Shown here: in pieces, positions 1 to 7,490 of the stretch
Position numbering within the stretch: the stretch's first letter is position 1
How the letters are laid out: each line of letters begins with the position of its first letter
IMG/VR virus record: IMGVR_UViG_3300050011_000065
Span: 1 to 42,882 of that record
Direction: 5' to 3' (one strand)
Source of the DNA: a virus
DNA length: 42,882 bases
The notes under the pieces: model-generated
Seen by the model: the letters and a program-made list of their open reading frames with translations, nothing else
What the model was told of the DNA's origin: nothing
Databases searched by the model: none
Made by a program: the position numbers and the translations under genes

Positions 1-48
1 ACCGAGCTGTGCCTCAGCACTCGCCCCACGCTTCGGTTCCACGCCTGA
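1..48 (+). CDS. 3' end of large terminase gene (duplicate of the right end)
   Basis: This is the 3' fragment of the large terminase gene, repeated because the contig ends overlap. It reads TELCLSTRPTLRFHA then TGA, in frame with the gene at 41457-42803. It should be merged with that gene when the circle is closed. Confidence 0.9.
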   Translation, partial: TELCLSTRPTLRFHA

Positions 49-54
49 TGCCCT

Positions 55-107
55 GCTACGCTATCGAGCCGAAATGCTACGGTAAGGGGCCGTCTGGCTA
101 CGCTAAG
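55..107. repeat. Three tandem GCTACGCTAAG-type repeats, 21-bp period
   Basis: Copies are GCTACGCTA at 55-63, GCTACGGTAAG at 76-86 and GCTACGCTAAG at 97-107, starting 21 bp apart, about two helical turns. They lie between the terminase stop and the converging minus-strand gene, and the third copy covers that gene's stop codon. Two further exact copies lie at 6696-6728. They could be iteron-like protein binding sites or clustered -10 elements. They recur at 42810-42862 in the right terminal copy. Confidence 0.6.
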
Positions 108-301
108 GCGTCGAACTCGTGAAGCGCGAGCTGGAGGCACAGCTCGGCCGTGGTGAGGTGACCGGCCTCCTCCGCCGCCTCCACCATCATGCGCACCTCA
201 GCGACCAGGTTGGCCAGGGCCTTCTTCTGGGTCTTCGGGGCTCTCAACGGCCTCGCACGGTAGTAGGTGTCGCCGGCGTTTCGGGGATCACGGGCATCCA
301 T
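98..301 (-). CDS. Small helical protein of unknown function (67 aa)
   Basis: I do not recognise this protein. It has a basic N-terminus followed by a long amphipathic helix (about residues 30-65) with many Ala, Glu and Leu. I prefer this strand to the opposing plus frame (119-319) because nearly all its third codon positions are G or C and its composition is that of a normal soluble protein. It is the only minus-strand gene between the terminase and portal genes. A TATAGT hexamer sits 7 bases before its ATG, suggesting its own leaderless transcript. Confidence 0.5.
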   Translation of the reverse strand: MDARDPRNAGDTYYRARPLRAPKTQKKALANLVAEVRMMVEAAEEAGHLTTAELCLQLALHEFDALA

Positions 302-308
302 GCGGCGA

Positions 309-314
309 ACTATA
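309..314 (-). promoter_or_regulatory. Candidate -10 element TATAGT for the minus-strand gene ending at 98
   Basis: TATAGT on the minus strand ends 7 bases before the ATG at 301, so transcription would begin at or next to the start codon. No convincing -35 box is visible. The same TANNNT-to-start spacing recurs at other operon heads in this phage. Confidence 0.35.
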
Positions 315-315
315 C

Positions 316-2703
316 ATGAGCATCTTCACCCGCTCGCGGCAGTCTGAGACGCGCTCCCTCCAACCTGACAGCGTCCGCGACCCATCGGCCGCCACCCAGT
401 CGCTCCAGTACATCAGCCCTGGGCAGCGCCAGATCCCGGAGTGGGACGCCAACTCCGCGATCAATGACGCCTACCTGTCCAGCGTCATGGTCTTCGCCTG
501 CGTCAGGACGCGCGCCTACGCCTTCGCCGGCTGCCCATTGCGGGCTGTGCTGCCAGGCCAGAAGATCGAGAATCACGACCCTAACGCACCCTTGGCCAAG
601 CTGCTCGGCCCTGCCCCCGGCGGCCCGAACCGCAACCTGAGCAGCCGCAAGCTCTGGGCCAACGCGATCACCAACAAGATCGTGACCGGCAAGCTGGCGT
701 GGGAACTGGAGATGCCGCAGGGTGCCAACCCCAGGAAGGACGATTGGGCCCCCGTGGCCATCTGGCCGCTGATCGCTCGCTTCTTCGATGCGGTGCCGAC
801 CGATGGTGGGTCTGATCTCTTCCAGTTCTTCACCTACGGCAAGGGCGGCTATCCCTACGGTGGCAGCGGTCCCACCACAGGACCGGGCCAGAAGAAGCGC
901 CTCGAGGTCAGCCAGGTCTTCTACAGCTTCACTCCCAGCCTCAATGATCCACGTCAGGCCATGAGCGCCCTCCAGTCAGCCCGCTACGACATCCTCTATG
1001 ACGTCCTCCAGCGCCAGTACGACACCGCCTTTCTGCGGAACGATGCACGTCCTGCAGGGATCATCGTCCATGAGGCGTTCGAGGAAGCCAGCGAGCGCAG
1101 AGCCTTCGAGCAGCAGTTCGAGGCCAACCACCGCGGCGTGACCAACGCCAACCGCACCGCCTTTGCTGAGATGTCTGGCGGGACCGGACCGGCTGCCGGG
1201 TCGATCTCCTGGGTGCAGCTCGGAGTGAACCAGCGTGACGCGCAGATGTTGGCCACGTCCAATGACAAGGCCAACCGCATCTGCATGGCCCTGAGCGTGC
1301 CTCAGTCGCTCCTTGACGCCTCGGGACGGACGTTCAACAACGCCGGCAACGAAGAGCGGAACTTCTGGCTGGACACGATGTTCCCAGACCTCCATGAGAT
1401 GGAGGACGACATCAACCTCCACATAGCGCCGAGGCTGGGACCGCATATCGCCATGTTCGACACCAGCCATGTCGCCAGCCTGCAACCGCCCGCCAAGTTC
1501 CTGGCCATCAAGCTCGACGAGGCGGTGGATCGTAAGATCATCACCCCCGCCGAGGCACGTTCTGAGATGGGCTTCACTCAGGACTTCCCGAAAGAAGACC
1601 CGATCCTCGGCGCGACCATGACCGAGCAGGCCCAGTTGGTCACGGCTCTCCAGGTTGCTGGCTGGGATGCAGCCACGATCGCCAAGATCATGCACCTCGA
1701 GGCGCCGCCGGTTCCCGAGGAGCCCGATCCGGTCGCCCCGATCCCGTCGCCCTTCCATGTTGGCCCCGCCGCTGTGCCCGCGCCGCCCAGCCAGAACTGG
1801 ACAGCCAGCCTCAGTGTGGTCCGCAGCCTCAGGGACGCCGACGAGCGCAAGCAGCAGCGTCGAGCCACATGGCGACAGGCCGATGCACTCACCCGCGGGC
1901 AAGAAGGCGTCTGGGAGGCATCCCTCAAGCGCCTGTTCGGTCGTCAGAAGGCTCAGGCACTCAAGCGCCTCGACGCACGCGCCGCACGGTGGGCCAAGAG
2001 CCTGGAGACGCGGGCAGAAGGCGATCCACCACCGGACATCAACCCCGACGACGTGTTCGACCCGACCTTCTGGACTACCGAGACCACCACCACAGTCCAG
2101 GGTCTGTTCGAGACGCTCTATGCAGCCTCGGGCGCACGCGTGGCCGGCTCGCTGGGCAGCCAGTTCAGCCTGAACGACCCCGCGGTGATGGCACAGATCG
2201 ACTACCGCGCCTCCCAGCTCGCCGAACAGGTGACCTCGACGACCTACGACGCCATTCGCTCGGTGATCATGTCCGGCATCGCGGCTGGCAAGGGGATCCC
2301 CGACATCTCCAAGGGGATCGAGGCGGTGTTCGAGCAGGCTGACAGGAGCAGAGCGACGCTCATCGCCCGTACCGAGACGATCCAAGCCTCCACAGACGGT
2401 GCACTGGCAGCCTACGGACAGGCCAGTGACCAAGGTCTGCTTCAAGGCTACGGCAAGGTGTGGATCGGCACTGACGACGAGCGAGAGTGCGAAATCTGCA
2501 ACGGTCTAGACGGCGAACAGGTCGCCTTCGGTGATCAGTTCTCTGACGGCTCAGACGGCCCACCTGATCATCCCCGCTGTCGTTGCACGGTTGGCGCTGA
2601 GCCGATGGACACCACGGGCCGAACCATCACCCCTGAACACGCCCGTGACGTCCTCCAGGCCATCGCCGCCGGAGATGTGCGTACGTCAGAATTGGTGGCA
2701 TGA
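316..2703 (+). CDS. Portal protein fused to Mu-F-like minor head protein (795 aa)
   Basis: The portal forms the dodecameric ring at the capsid vertex through which DNA is packaged and which carries the tail. Residues about 1-430 look like a phage portal: an ordered N-terminal part, then a region with QSLLDASGRTFNNAGNEERN typical of portals. After a Pro-rich linker (about 470-495) the C-terminal part resembles Mu gpF/SPP1 gp7 head-morphogenesis proteins: RATLIARTETIQAS, then a metal-type CEIC and PDHPRCRC motif near 720-765. Such proteins are usually separate, though portal-MuF fusions are known. The gene's ATGA overlaps the HNH pseudogene. Confidence 0.9.
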   Translation: MSIFTRSRQSETRSLQPDSVRDPSAATQSLQYISPGQRQIPEWDANSAINDAYLSSVMVFACVRTRAYAFAGCPLRAVLPGQKIENHDPNAPLAKLLGPAPGGPNRNLSSRKLWANAITNKIVTGKLAWELEMPQGANPRKDDWAPVAIWPLIARFFDAVPTDGGSDLFQFFTYGKGGYPYGGSGPTTGPGQKKRLEVSQVFYSFTPSLNDPRQAMSALQSARYDILYDVLQRQYDTAFLRNDARPAGIIVHEAFEEASERRAFEQQFEANHRGVTNANRTAFAEMSGGTGPAAGSISWVQLGVNQRDAQMLATSNDKANRICMALSVPQSLLDASGRTFNNAGNEERNFWLDTMFPDLHEMEDDINLHIAPRLGPHIAMFDTSHVASLQPPAKFLAIKLDEAVDRKIITPAEARSEMGFTQDFPKEDPILGATMTEQAQLVTALQVAGWDAATIAKIMHLEAPPVPEEPDPVAPIPSPFHVGPAAVPAPPSQNWTASLSVVRSLRDADERKQQRRATWRQADALTRGQEGVWEASLKRLFGRQKAQALKRLDARAARWAKSLETRAEGDPPPDINPDDVFDPTFWTTETTTTVQGLFETLYAASGARVAGSLGSQFSLNDPAVMAQIDYRASQLAEQVTSTTYDAIRSVIMSGIAAGKGIPDISKGIEAVFEQADRSRATLIARTETIQASTDGALAAYGQASDQGLLQGYGKVWIGTDDERECEICNGLDGEQVAFGDQFSDGSDGPPDHPRCRCTVGAEPMDTTGRTITPEHARDVLQAIAAGDVRTSELVA

Positions 2704-3087
2704 TGGATTGCTGGGAGTGGACTGGAGCGAAGAACGGCAACGGCTATGGCCGGGTGTGGTGGGATGGCCGCCTAGCCTACCCGGCACCGTGTGGCGTACG
2801 AGCTGCTGTTCGGTCCGATCGCAACCGGGCTGACCCTCGACCACCTCTGCCGCAACCGGATGTGTTTCAAGCCTTGGCACCTCGAGCCGGTCACCCGTGC
2901 GGAGAACAACCGACGTGGCCGCGGATGGAGCGGCAGGCACGCCCAGCAGACCCATTGCCTCCGTGGGCACCCCTTCGACGGGGCAAACACGAGCGTACGG
3001 TCAAATGGTAGGCGTCGCTGCAAGCAGTGCCACAGGGCACAGGAGCGCGACCGCATGAGCCGCCAACGCCAGGAGACAACCGTCTGA
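2700..3087 (+). pseudogene. HNH homing endonuclease, frameshifted and N-terminally short
   Basis: Two frames together make one HNH protein. The first starts at 2700 (4-base overlap with the portal stop) and reads CWEWTGAKNGNGYGR. The second, from about 2785, reads HRVAYELLFGP, LDHLCRNRMC, HLEPVTRAEN and a C-terminal CKQC ribbon. The frame changes near the CCC run at 2780-2782; removing one base restores a continuous reading. Compared with the relatives at 9111 and 17872 it also lacks the FWA-V N-terminus. It sits exactly between portal and protease with TGATG coupling to the latter. It could be a decayed invader or a sequencing error in an intact gene. Confidence 0.75.
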
Positions 3088-3974
3088 TGGAATACCGCTC
3101 GATCGACTCAGAGCGCATCCGGGTGGCCGACACCACGAAGCATCAACTTGAGATCGAATCGACGGTATACAACGTCGTCGATGATTACAACACCCGGTTT
3201 AGGCCGGGGGTGTGGACGCGGTCACTTGAGACACGTCGTCCGCCTCTTTGTTGGGCGCACAACTGGGCTGAGCCCATTGGTTCGCTCGCGGACTACACGG
3301 ACTCGGATAAGTCGCTGCGTACCCTCTACCAGCTCGACGACTTCGAAGCCGTTCCCCGTGCCCGTCAGGCATGGGCGCAGTACCACTCTGGAACGGTCAC
3401 GGACGCCTCGTTCGGCTTCTCCCACGGTAAGGACGAACCTGCCGCAGGTGATGGTCTTGAGGGCGTTCGTGACTACCACGAGGCCGACCTCGACGAGAAC
3501 AGCATCGTCCTCCGTGGCGCCGTCCCCGGCGTGAAGCTGGTGGGCAGCCGTGGTGTGATGCCGACCGAGTTCCTCGGTATCGCCCGTAGCCTCGAGGCCG
3601 GCGAGTTGACCCTCGAGCAGGCGCTGACCATCGTCGGCAGGGCGGTCGATTCGCCGGATCTGCGCTCCATGCACTCCCACGCCAAGCAGGGCGCGGAAGG
3701 ATCGGTCAGCCACTCTCACGTCGGCGACATCAGCGGCACCCACGCCCACAGTGGCCTGATGCCTCGTGCAGCGGGGCGCGATGGCTCGATCACCTCCACC
3801 GACCGGGCCGGCGCTGTCGGCGAGGTCAAGTGCCCGAAGTGTGGGGCGATGAACTCGGCGAACGCCAAGGTCTGCGATCAGTGCGGGGCGAAGCTCGGCA
3901 CCGGCAAGACCGAGGCAGAACACGACGCCATCGACGAAGCAGACGCCCGAAGGTTGCTCGCCGACATCGCGTGA
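3087..3974 (+). CDS. HK97-family prohead protease with C-terminal zinc ribbon (295 aa)
   Basis: This serine protease matures the capsid shell by cleaving the scaffold or delta domain of the major capsid protein. The expected catalytic set is visible: His58 in PLCWAHNWAE, Ser108 in TVTDASFGFS, and an acidic residue around 132-137. After the protease core come a Glu/Leu-rich helix, a His-rich stretch (HSHAKQ, SHSHVGD, THAHSG, about 196-222) and a zinc ribbon with Cys249, 252, 263 and 266. I start at ATG 3087, which overlaps the preceding stop (TGATG) and begins MEYRSI; an upstream in-frame start at 3027 would add HNH antiframe sequence. The zinc ribbon is an unusual addition. Confidence 0.88.
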   Translation: MEYRSIDSERIRVADTTKHQLEIESTVYNVVDDYNTRFRPGVWTRSLETRRPPLCWAHNWAEPIGSLADYTDSDKSLRTLYQLDDFEAVPRARQAWAQYHSGTVTDASFGFSHGKDEPAAGDGLEGVRDYHEADLDENSIVLRGAVPGVKLVGSRGVMPTEFLGIARSLEAGELTLEQALTIVGRAVDSPDLRSMHSHAKQGAEGSVSHSHVGDISGTHAHSGLMPRAAGRDGSITSTDRAGAVGEVKCPKCGAMNSANAKVCDQCGAKLGTGKTEAEHDAIDEADARRLLADIA

Positions 3975-4549
3975 CCACGGTCGCGGCCGTCATCCCCTCG
4001 ATCCCGCCGAGAGCTGGGAAGCTCCTCGAGGCTTTGGCCTCCGTGGCCAATCAGACCAGGCCCGTCGACCAGATCAGCGTGGCGATCGACCACGAGCGTC
4101 AGGGCGCTGCTGCTACGCGCAACCGGGCATTCGCAGCCGTGGACTGCGAGTGGACCGCCTTCCTCGATGACGACGACCTCTGGCGACCGCAGCACGTTGA
4201 GCGGTTGCTCTCCACCGCCGTGAACTGCCACGCGGACCTCGTGTATCCGTGGTTCGACGTTGACGGCGGCAGCGATCCACTAGGTCGCGAGGGTGTGCCC
4301 TTCGACCCCGACGCTCTCCGGCTCAACAACTACATCCCCGTCACTCTGCTGGTGCGCACGGCCGCGCTTCGAGATGTGGGTGGCTTTCCCGTCCCGGGAT
4401 CGGAGGCATGGCCGCACGGCGACTGCGAGGACTGGGCCGCATGGCTGCAACTGCTCAACGCCGGGGCCACGTTCGTTCACCTCCCGGAGCGGACGTGGAT
4501 CTGGCGCTGGGATGGGCGGAACACCTCAGGGCGGGCGGATCGCTGGTGA
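3971..4549 (+). CDS. GT-A fold glycosyltransferase (family 2-like, 192 aa)
   Basis: It probably transfers a sugar from a nucleotide-sugar donor. It starts at GTG 3971, overlapping the protease stop (GTGA). The N-terminus TTVAAVIPSIPPR and LEALASVANQT are typical of family 2 enzymes, and the run DDDD at residues 66-69 is the metal-binding DXD motif. ATRNRAF precedes it as in family members. It is the first of four coupled sugar-related genes between protease and capsid genes, so the acceptor may be a virion protein. Confidence 0.8.
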   Translation: MTTVAAVIPSIPPRAGKLLEALASVANQTRPVDQISVAIDHERQGAAATRNRAFAAVDCEWTAFLDDDDLWRPQHVERLLSTAVNCHADLVYPWFDVDGGSDPLGREGVPFDPDALRLNNYIPVTLLVRTAALRDVGGFPVPGSEAWPHGDCEDWAAWLQLLNAGATFVHLPERTWIWRWDGRNTSGRADRW

Positions 4550-5031
4550 GGCTGAACATCGGCTGCGGCCCGTTCTACCGTGAGGGCTGGACGAACCTCG
4601 ACACCGAGCCCACGGTCCACCCCGACGTGATCGGCTCCATCTTGGCGCTGCCCTTCGACGCGGCCTCTGCCACCGCGGTCTATTGCGGCCACGTCCTCGA
4701 GCACGTCCCCCTGCAGGACATTCCTGCCGCGCTCGCCGAAGTCCATCGCGTGCTGGTGCCGGGTGGCAAGCTCTGCGTGGTCGGGCCCGACTTCACCCGC
4801 ATCCGAGAAGACACGCCAGAGAACGAGGTCGAGTGGGTCATCTACGGCTCCAAGCGGTGGGCCGGGGACTTCCACCAGTGGGCCTGCTGCGAGAGCCTCG
4901 TGGAGCGGTTCGTGCGGGACGCCGGGTTCCTCGACGTGATCGCCCGCCCGATCATCGACCCTGACCTCGGCGAGTGGTCGATCCCTGGCACGGCCTATCC
5001 GTGGCAGTGCGTGGTGCTGGCCACCCGATGA
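4546..5031 (+). CDS. SAM-dependent methyltransferase, class I (161 aa)
   Basis: It carries motif I LNIGCGP at residues 3-9, an acidic residue at the end of the second strand (NLDTEP), and the HVLEHVP / VHRVLVPGGKL block of the Methyltransf_11 type. This group often acts on sugars or small molecules, not DNA. The GTG at 4546 overlaps the previous stop (GTGA), so it is translationally coupled between two glycosyltransferases; O-methylation of a transferred sugar is a reasonable inference. Confidence 0.8.
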   Translation: MRLNIGCGPFYREGWTNLDTEPTVHPDVIGSILALPFDAASATAVYCGHVLEHVPLQDIPAALAEVHRVLVPGGKLCVVGPDFTRIREDTPENEVEWVIYGSKRWAGDFHQWACCESLVERFVRDAGFLDVIARPIIDPDLGEWSIPGTAYPWQCVVLATR

Positions 5032-5690
5032 GGGACCTCCTCGTGATCGTCCCCACCAGGGGGAGGCCGCAGAACCTCCGCCGGCTGCTCAAGGCGTGGG
5101 AAGAGACGGAAGCCACCGCGGACCTGATCGCCTGCGTGGACACCGACGACCCCTTCCTCGATGAGTACGTGGCGATGGATCTCGACTTCCTTGCCAGCGG
5201 TCCACGTCAGGGGCTCGTGGGCTGGACGAACGAGGCAGCGATGGAGTACTGCGATCAATACCGCTACCTCGGCTCCATCGGCGATGACCACGTCCCGAGG
5301 ACGGTGGGCTGGGACCGTCGCATCTGCGACGCCCTCAAGGAACTCGGCACGGGCATCGCCTACGGCGACGACCTCATCCAGCACGAGGCACTCCCCACCG
5401 CCTGCTTCCTGACCTCCAACATCGTCCGAGCCATCGGCTACATGTGCCCGCCGTCACTGGAGCACCAGTACATCGACAACGTCTGGCTCGGCTGGGGTCG
5501 GGCGCTGGGCCTGCGCTATCTTCCGGACGTGGTGATCGAGCACATGCACCCAGTCGCCGGCCAGGTGCAGGGCGACGCGCTCTATGACGAGAGCGCGGCT
5601 TTGATGGACAGGGACCGGCGGGCGTTCGAGGAGTACCTGGCCAACAGCTTCACCTCTGACATCGCCAAGGTGGCACTCTCATCCGTGTAA
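5028..5690 (+). CDS. Glycosyltransferase-like protein (220 aa)
   Basis: It begins at ATG 5028, overlapping the methyltransferase stop (ATGA). The N-terminus LLVIVPTRGRPQNLRRLL and the later CVDTDDP and IGDDHVPR segments fit a GT-A glycosyltransferase with an acidic metal site. The C-terminal half (WLGWGRALGLRYLPDVVIEH) resembles phage and bacterial family 2-like proteins. Together with the flanking genes it belongs to a sugar-decoration cassette. Confidence 0.72.
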   Translation: MRDLLVIVPTRGRPQNLRRLLKAWEETEATADLIACVDTDDPFLDEYVAMDLDFLASGPRQGLVGWTNEAAMEYCDQYRYLGSIGDDHVPRTVGWDRRICDALKELGTGIAYGDDLIQHEALPTACFLTSNIVRAIGYMCPPSLEHQYIDNVWLGWGRALGLRYLPDVVIEHMHPVAGQVQGDALYDESAALMDRDRRAFEEYLANSFTSDIAKVALSSV

Positions 5691-5773
5691 GGGTATTCCC
5701 GTCAGACAACTCCGGCTGCGGGTGGTATCGCCTCCGTTGGGCAGCGGCCGCTCTGAGGGCTCAGGGAGAGGAC
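5681..5773 (+). other. Probable N-terminal extension of the next glycosyltransferase, without a canonical start
   Basis: The frame of the gene starting at 5774 stays open upstream to 5660 and encodes RVFPSDNSGCGWYRLRWAAA followed by ALRAQGEDV, which reads like the first strand and glycine turn of a GT-B enzyme. No ATG, GTG or TTG lies in frame before it. ATC at 5681 has AAGGTGG seven bases upstream and overlaps the end of the previous gene. A rare ATC start or a sequence error are the two explanations. Confidence 0.5.
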
Positions 5774-6727
5774 GTGACCGTCTCGCGTGGCGTCTCGGCC
5801 CAGTGGGAGTCGACGCCGTGGGGGCCGCGGCTTCACGCCGTCGCGAAGGTCGACGCCGACGTGGCCGTCTTCCAGCGCGTCTTCCGTCCTGACCTCGTCC
5901 TGCTGATGCGTGCGATCCGGGAACAGGGCGTGACCGTGGTGCTCGACCTCGATGACGACTTCAGCGCCCTCGGCCCGAGACACCCCGTCTTCGAGGAAAT
6001 CCACCCTCGTCGAGGCGATACGGTCAAGTCCACGGCAGCGCTCCGCGAAGCCGTCAAGGTGGCCGACCTGGTCACCGTGAGCACTCCCGCGCTGGCGCGT
6101 AAATACAACGGTGTGGTTGTTCGCAACTGCATCCCACGGGCCTATATGGGTATTGAGCGCAACGAGAGCCACGAAATCCCACTGATCGGTTGGACGGGGA
6201 CGCCGAAGATGCATCCCGACGACCTTGAGGTGGTCGGGGACGCCGTCCGGCGGATCTGTGCGACGGAGGCCAGCTTCCGCGCCATCGGTGACCGGACCAC
6301 CCTTGACGTTCTCGGCGTACCGGATCAGCAGCACCAGCCCGGCGCTCGCCTTGACAACCTCGATTACGCCCACCTTGTCGCACAACTGGACATCGGCATC
6401 GTCCCGCTGGCTGATTCGGCCTTCAACCGCTCCAAGTCCTGGCTCAAGGGTCTGGAGTACGCAGCCCTCGGCGTCCCCTTCGTCGCCTCGATCGTCGCTG
6501 AGTACGAGGCGCTCAACTACATGGGCGTTGGTTCGCTGGCTGGCCGTCCCAACCAGTGGTACGCCTGCCTCCGTGGGCTCGTTGAATCCCCTGACCTCCG
6601 TCTGGCGATGGCTGCCCGAGGACGGGCGGTAGCTTCCACGCTGACCATCGAGGACACGATGGCTCCACAGGTCTGGGAAGCATGGAAAGCCGCTCGCTAC
6701 GCTAAGTCGCCCGTTCTGCTACGCTAA
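5774..6727 (+). CDS. GT-B fold glycosyltransferase (family 4-like, 317 aa or longer)
   Basis: GTG 5774 is the first canonical start, preceded by GGGAGAGG, but coding sequence seems to extend upstream to about 5681. Features include LDLDDDFSALG, VTVSTPALARKY, the domain-switch segment IPLIGWTGTPKMHPDDL, and the C-terminal WLKGLEYAALGVPFVAS with the glutamate position typical of retaining GT-B enzymes that bind the donor. It is the last sugar gene of the cassette. The C-terminal codons are made of the GCTACGCTAAG repeats that precede the lipoprotein. Confidence 0.8.
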   Translation: MTVSRGVSAQWESTPWGPRLHAVAKVDADVAVFQRVFRPDLVLLMRAIREQGVTVVLDLDDDFSALGPRHPVFEEIHPRRGDTVKSTAALREAVKVADLVTVSTPALARKYNGVVVRNCIPRAYMGIERNESHEIPLIGWTGTPKMHPDDLEVVGDAVRRICATEASFRAIGDRTTLDVLGVPDQQHQPGARLDNLDYAHLVAQLDIGIVPLADSAFNRSKSWLKGLEYAALGVPFVASIVAEYEALNYMGVGSLAGRPNQWYACLRGLVESPDLRLAMAARGRAVASTLTIEDTMAPQVWEAWKAARYAKSPVLLR

Positions 6728-6728
6728 G
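6696..6728 (+). promoter_or_regulatory. Two GCTACGCTAAG repeats (22-bp period) with candidate leaderless promoter
   Basis: Exact copies lie at 6696-6706 and 6718-6728. The second contains TACGCT (6720-6725), six bases before the ATG at 6732, as expected for a -10 element of a leaderless transcript. The same element occurs in the cluster at 55-107. Whether the repeats bind a regulator, RNA polymerase or both cannot be told from sequence. Confidence 0.45.
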
Positions 6729-6731
6729 CCC

Positions 6732-7040
6732 ATGAAGAAGGTAATTGGGCTGACAGCGGCGGGCTGCACGGTCATCGGGCTGGCAGGCTGCGGCTCCTCT
6801 CAACCAGCGACGGGCAGTGCACAGTGGACGGCGGCTTGCACGTCTATCGCTACGATCACCATCCCTTGGGGCGGAGCGACCGATACGCTGCCCTTGACCA
6901 GTTACGGCTACGATGCGATCGCTACCGATGCGCAGAGGCTCGACGCGGCGCGATCGGCAGGAGACGACCAAGGCGCGGCGACTGCCATGACGCAGTTCAA
7001 CGTCGACCTAGCCAATACGAACCTCAACACCTGTCCGTGA
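6732..7040 (+). CDS. Small exported lipoprotein (102 aa)
   Basis: The N-terminus MKKVIGL plus a hydrophobic stretch ends in LAGC (Cys20), a classical lipobox, so the protein should be lipidated and held on the outer face of the cytoplasmic membrane. The mature part is about 80 residues with no domain I recognise. It has its own candidate promoter inside a late operon. Small phage lipoproteins are known to block superinfection in other systems (for example Ltp of Streptococcus phage TP-J34), so exclusion is a plausible but unproved role. Confidence 0.75.
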   Translation: MKKVIGLTAAGCTVIGLAGCGSSQPATGSAQWTAACTSIATITIPWGGATDTLPLTSYGYDAIATDAQRLDAARSAGDDQGAATAMTQFNVDLANTNLNTCP

Positions 7041-7162
7041 CGGCTCCCGCTAAGTGGCGGAAGTGCGACCAGTGCTCTAAGCCGTACCGCTGGCTCCGAC
7101 TGACGTCGAGGTACTGCGGTGCGGTCTGTCGCGTAGAAGCGCGTAGGGCTAGGGCGCGATGA
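7037..7162 (+). CDS. Micro zinc-ribbon protein (41 aa)
   Basis: It starts at GTG 7037 overlapping the lipoprotein stop (GTGA). The sequence has CDQC and, 15 residues on, CGAVC, followed by an Arg-rich tail (RVEARRARAR). This looks like a treble-clef-like or zinc-ribbon mini-domain with a nucleic-acid-binding tail. No specific function can be named. Confidence 0.6.
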   Translation: MTAPAKWRKCDQCSKPYRWLRLTSRYCGAVCRVEARRARAR

Positions 7163-7317
7163 GCGACGGACTGTACGACTTGCTCGGCTCGCACGAGCGG
7201 TGGCTGGACTTCGACGCGCTAAGCGATCGCGGCAGCGTTGTTGAGTTCGCCTACCACATGGACGCTCTTGAGGCGGTGCGCCAAGCCATCAAGGCATGGG
7301 AGGAGGAGCACCCATGA
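7159..7317 (+). CDS. Small acidic hypothetical protein (52 aa)
   Basis: ATG 7159 overlaps the preceding stop (ATGA) and its own stop overlaps the next ATG, so it is part of the coupled mini-operon behind the lipoprotein. The protein is rich in Asp, Glu and aromatic residues and probably helical (LEAVRQAIKAWEEEHP). I do not recognise it. Confidence 0.6.
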   Translation: MSDGLYDLLGSHERWLDFDALSDRGSVVEFAYHMDALEAVRQAIKAWEEEHP

Positions 7318-7490
7318 GCGGGATAACCCACATCCACTGCCTCCGGTGCCGCTGCGCCATTGAACTGACTGGGGACTGGTTCGCGGCCGATGCCTTGATG
7401 GTGGCCTGTCCGACGTGTCACTCGGAGACCTATCTGTCGCTGTCGTTGGTTACCCCAGAAGTTGCACCGAAAGGGAGAGTGGGGGAATGA
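7314..7490 (+). CDS. Zinc-ribbon protein (58 aa)
   Basis: It carries CLRC at residues 10-13 and CPTC about 20 residues later, a compact zinc ribbon. The gene starts at ATG 7314 in a 4-base overlap. Its end encodes GRVGE and a stop inside the sequence GGGAGAGTGGGGGAATGAGC, which also gives the next gene its ribosome site and start. The same junction recurs in the minus-strand array at 27.6-28.4 kb. Confidence 0.6.
   Translation: MSGITHIHCLRCRCAIELTGDWFAADALMVACPTCHSETYLSLSLVTPEVAPKGRVGE

Larger units (their letters stand above)
1..127. repeat. Terminal direct repeat, left copy
   Basis: These 127 bases recur exactly at 42756-42882. The repeat contains the last 15 codons of the large terminase gene and the three GCTACG-type repeats. 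An exact overlap of this odd length is what a k-mer assembler leaves at the ends of a circular or circularly permuted molecule. I therefore read it as an assembly overlap rather than a biological terminal repeat. Confidence 0.95.

Noticed and set aside
119-319. Plus-strand frame of 66 codons ending exactly at the portal start
   Set aside because: The ATGA overlap with the portal is tempting, but third positions are much less G/C biased than on the opposite strand and the protein (LLHHHAHL, GVAGVSGITGI) does not look natural. The minus-strand gene at 98-301 is preferred.
976-2445. Long minus-strand open frame opposite the portal gene
   Set aside because: It is a shadow of a high-GC gene. The encoded sequence is rich in Arg, Gly, Val and His without domain signs, and the plus strand encodes a clear portal protein.
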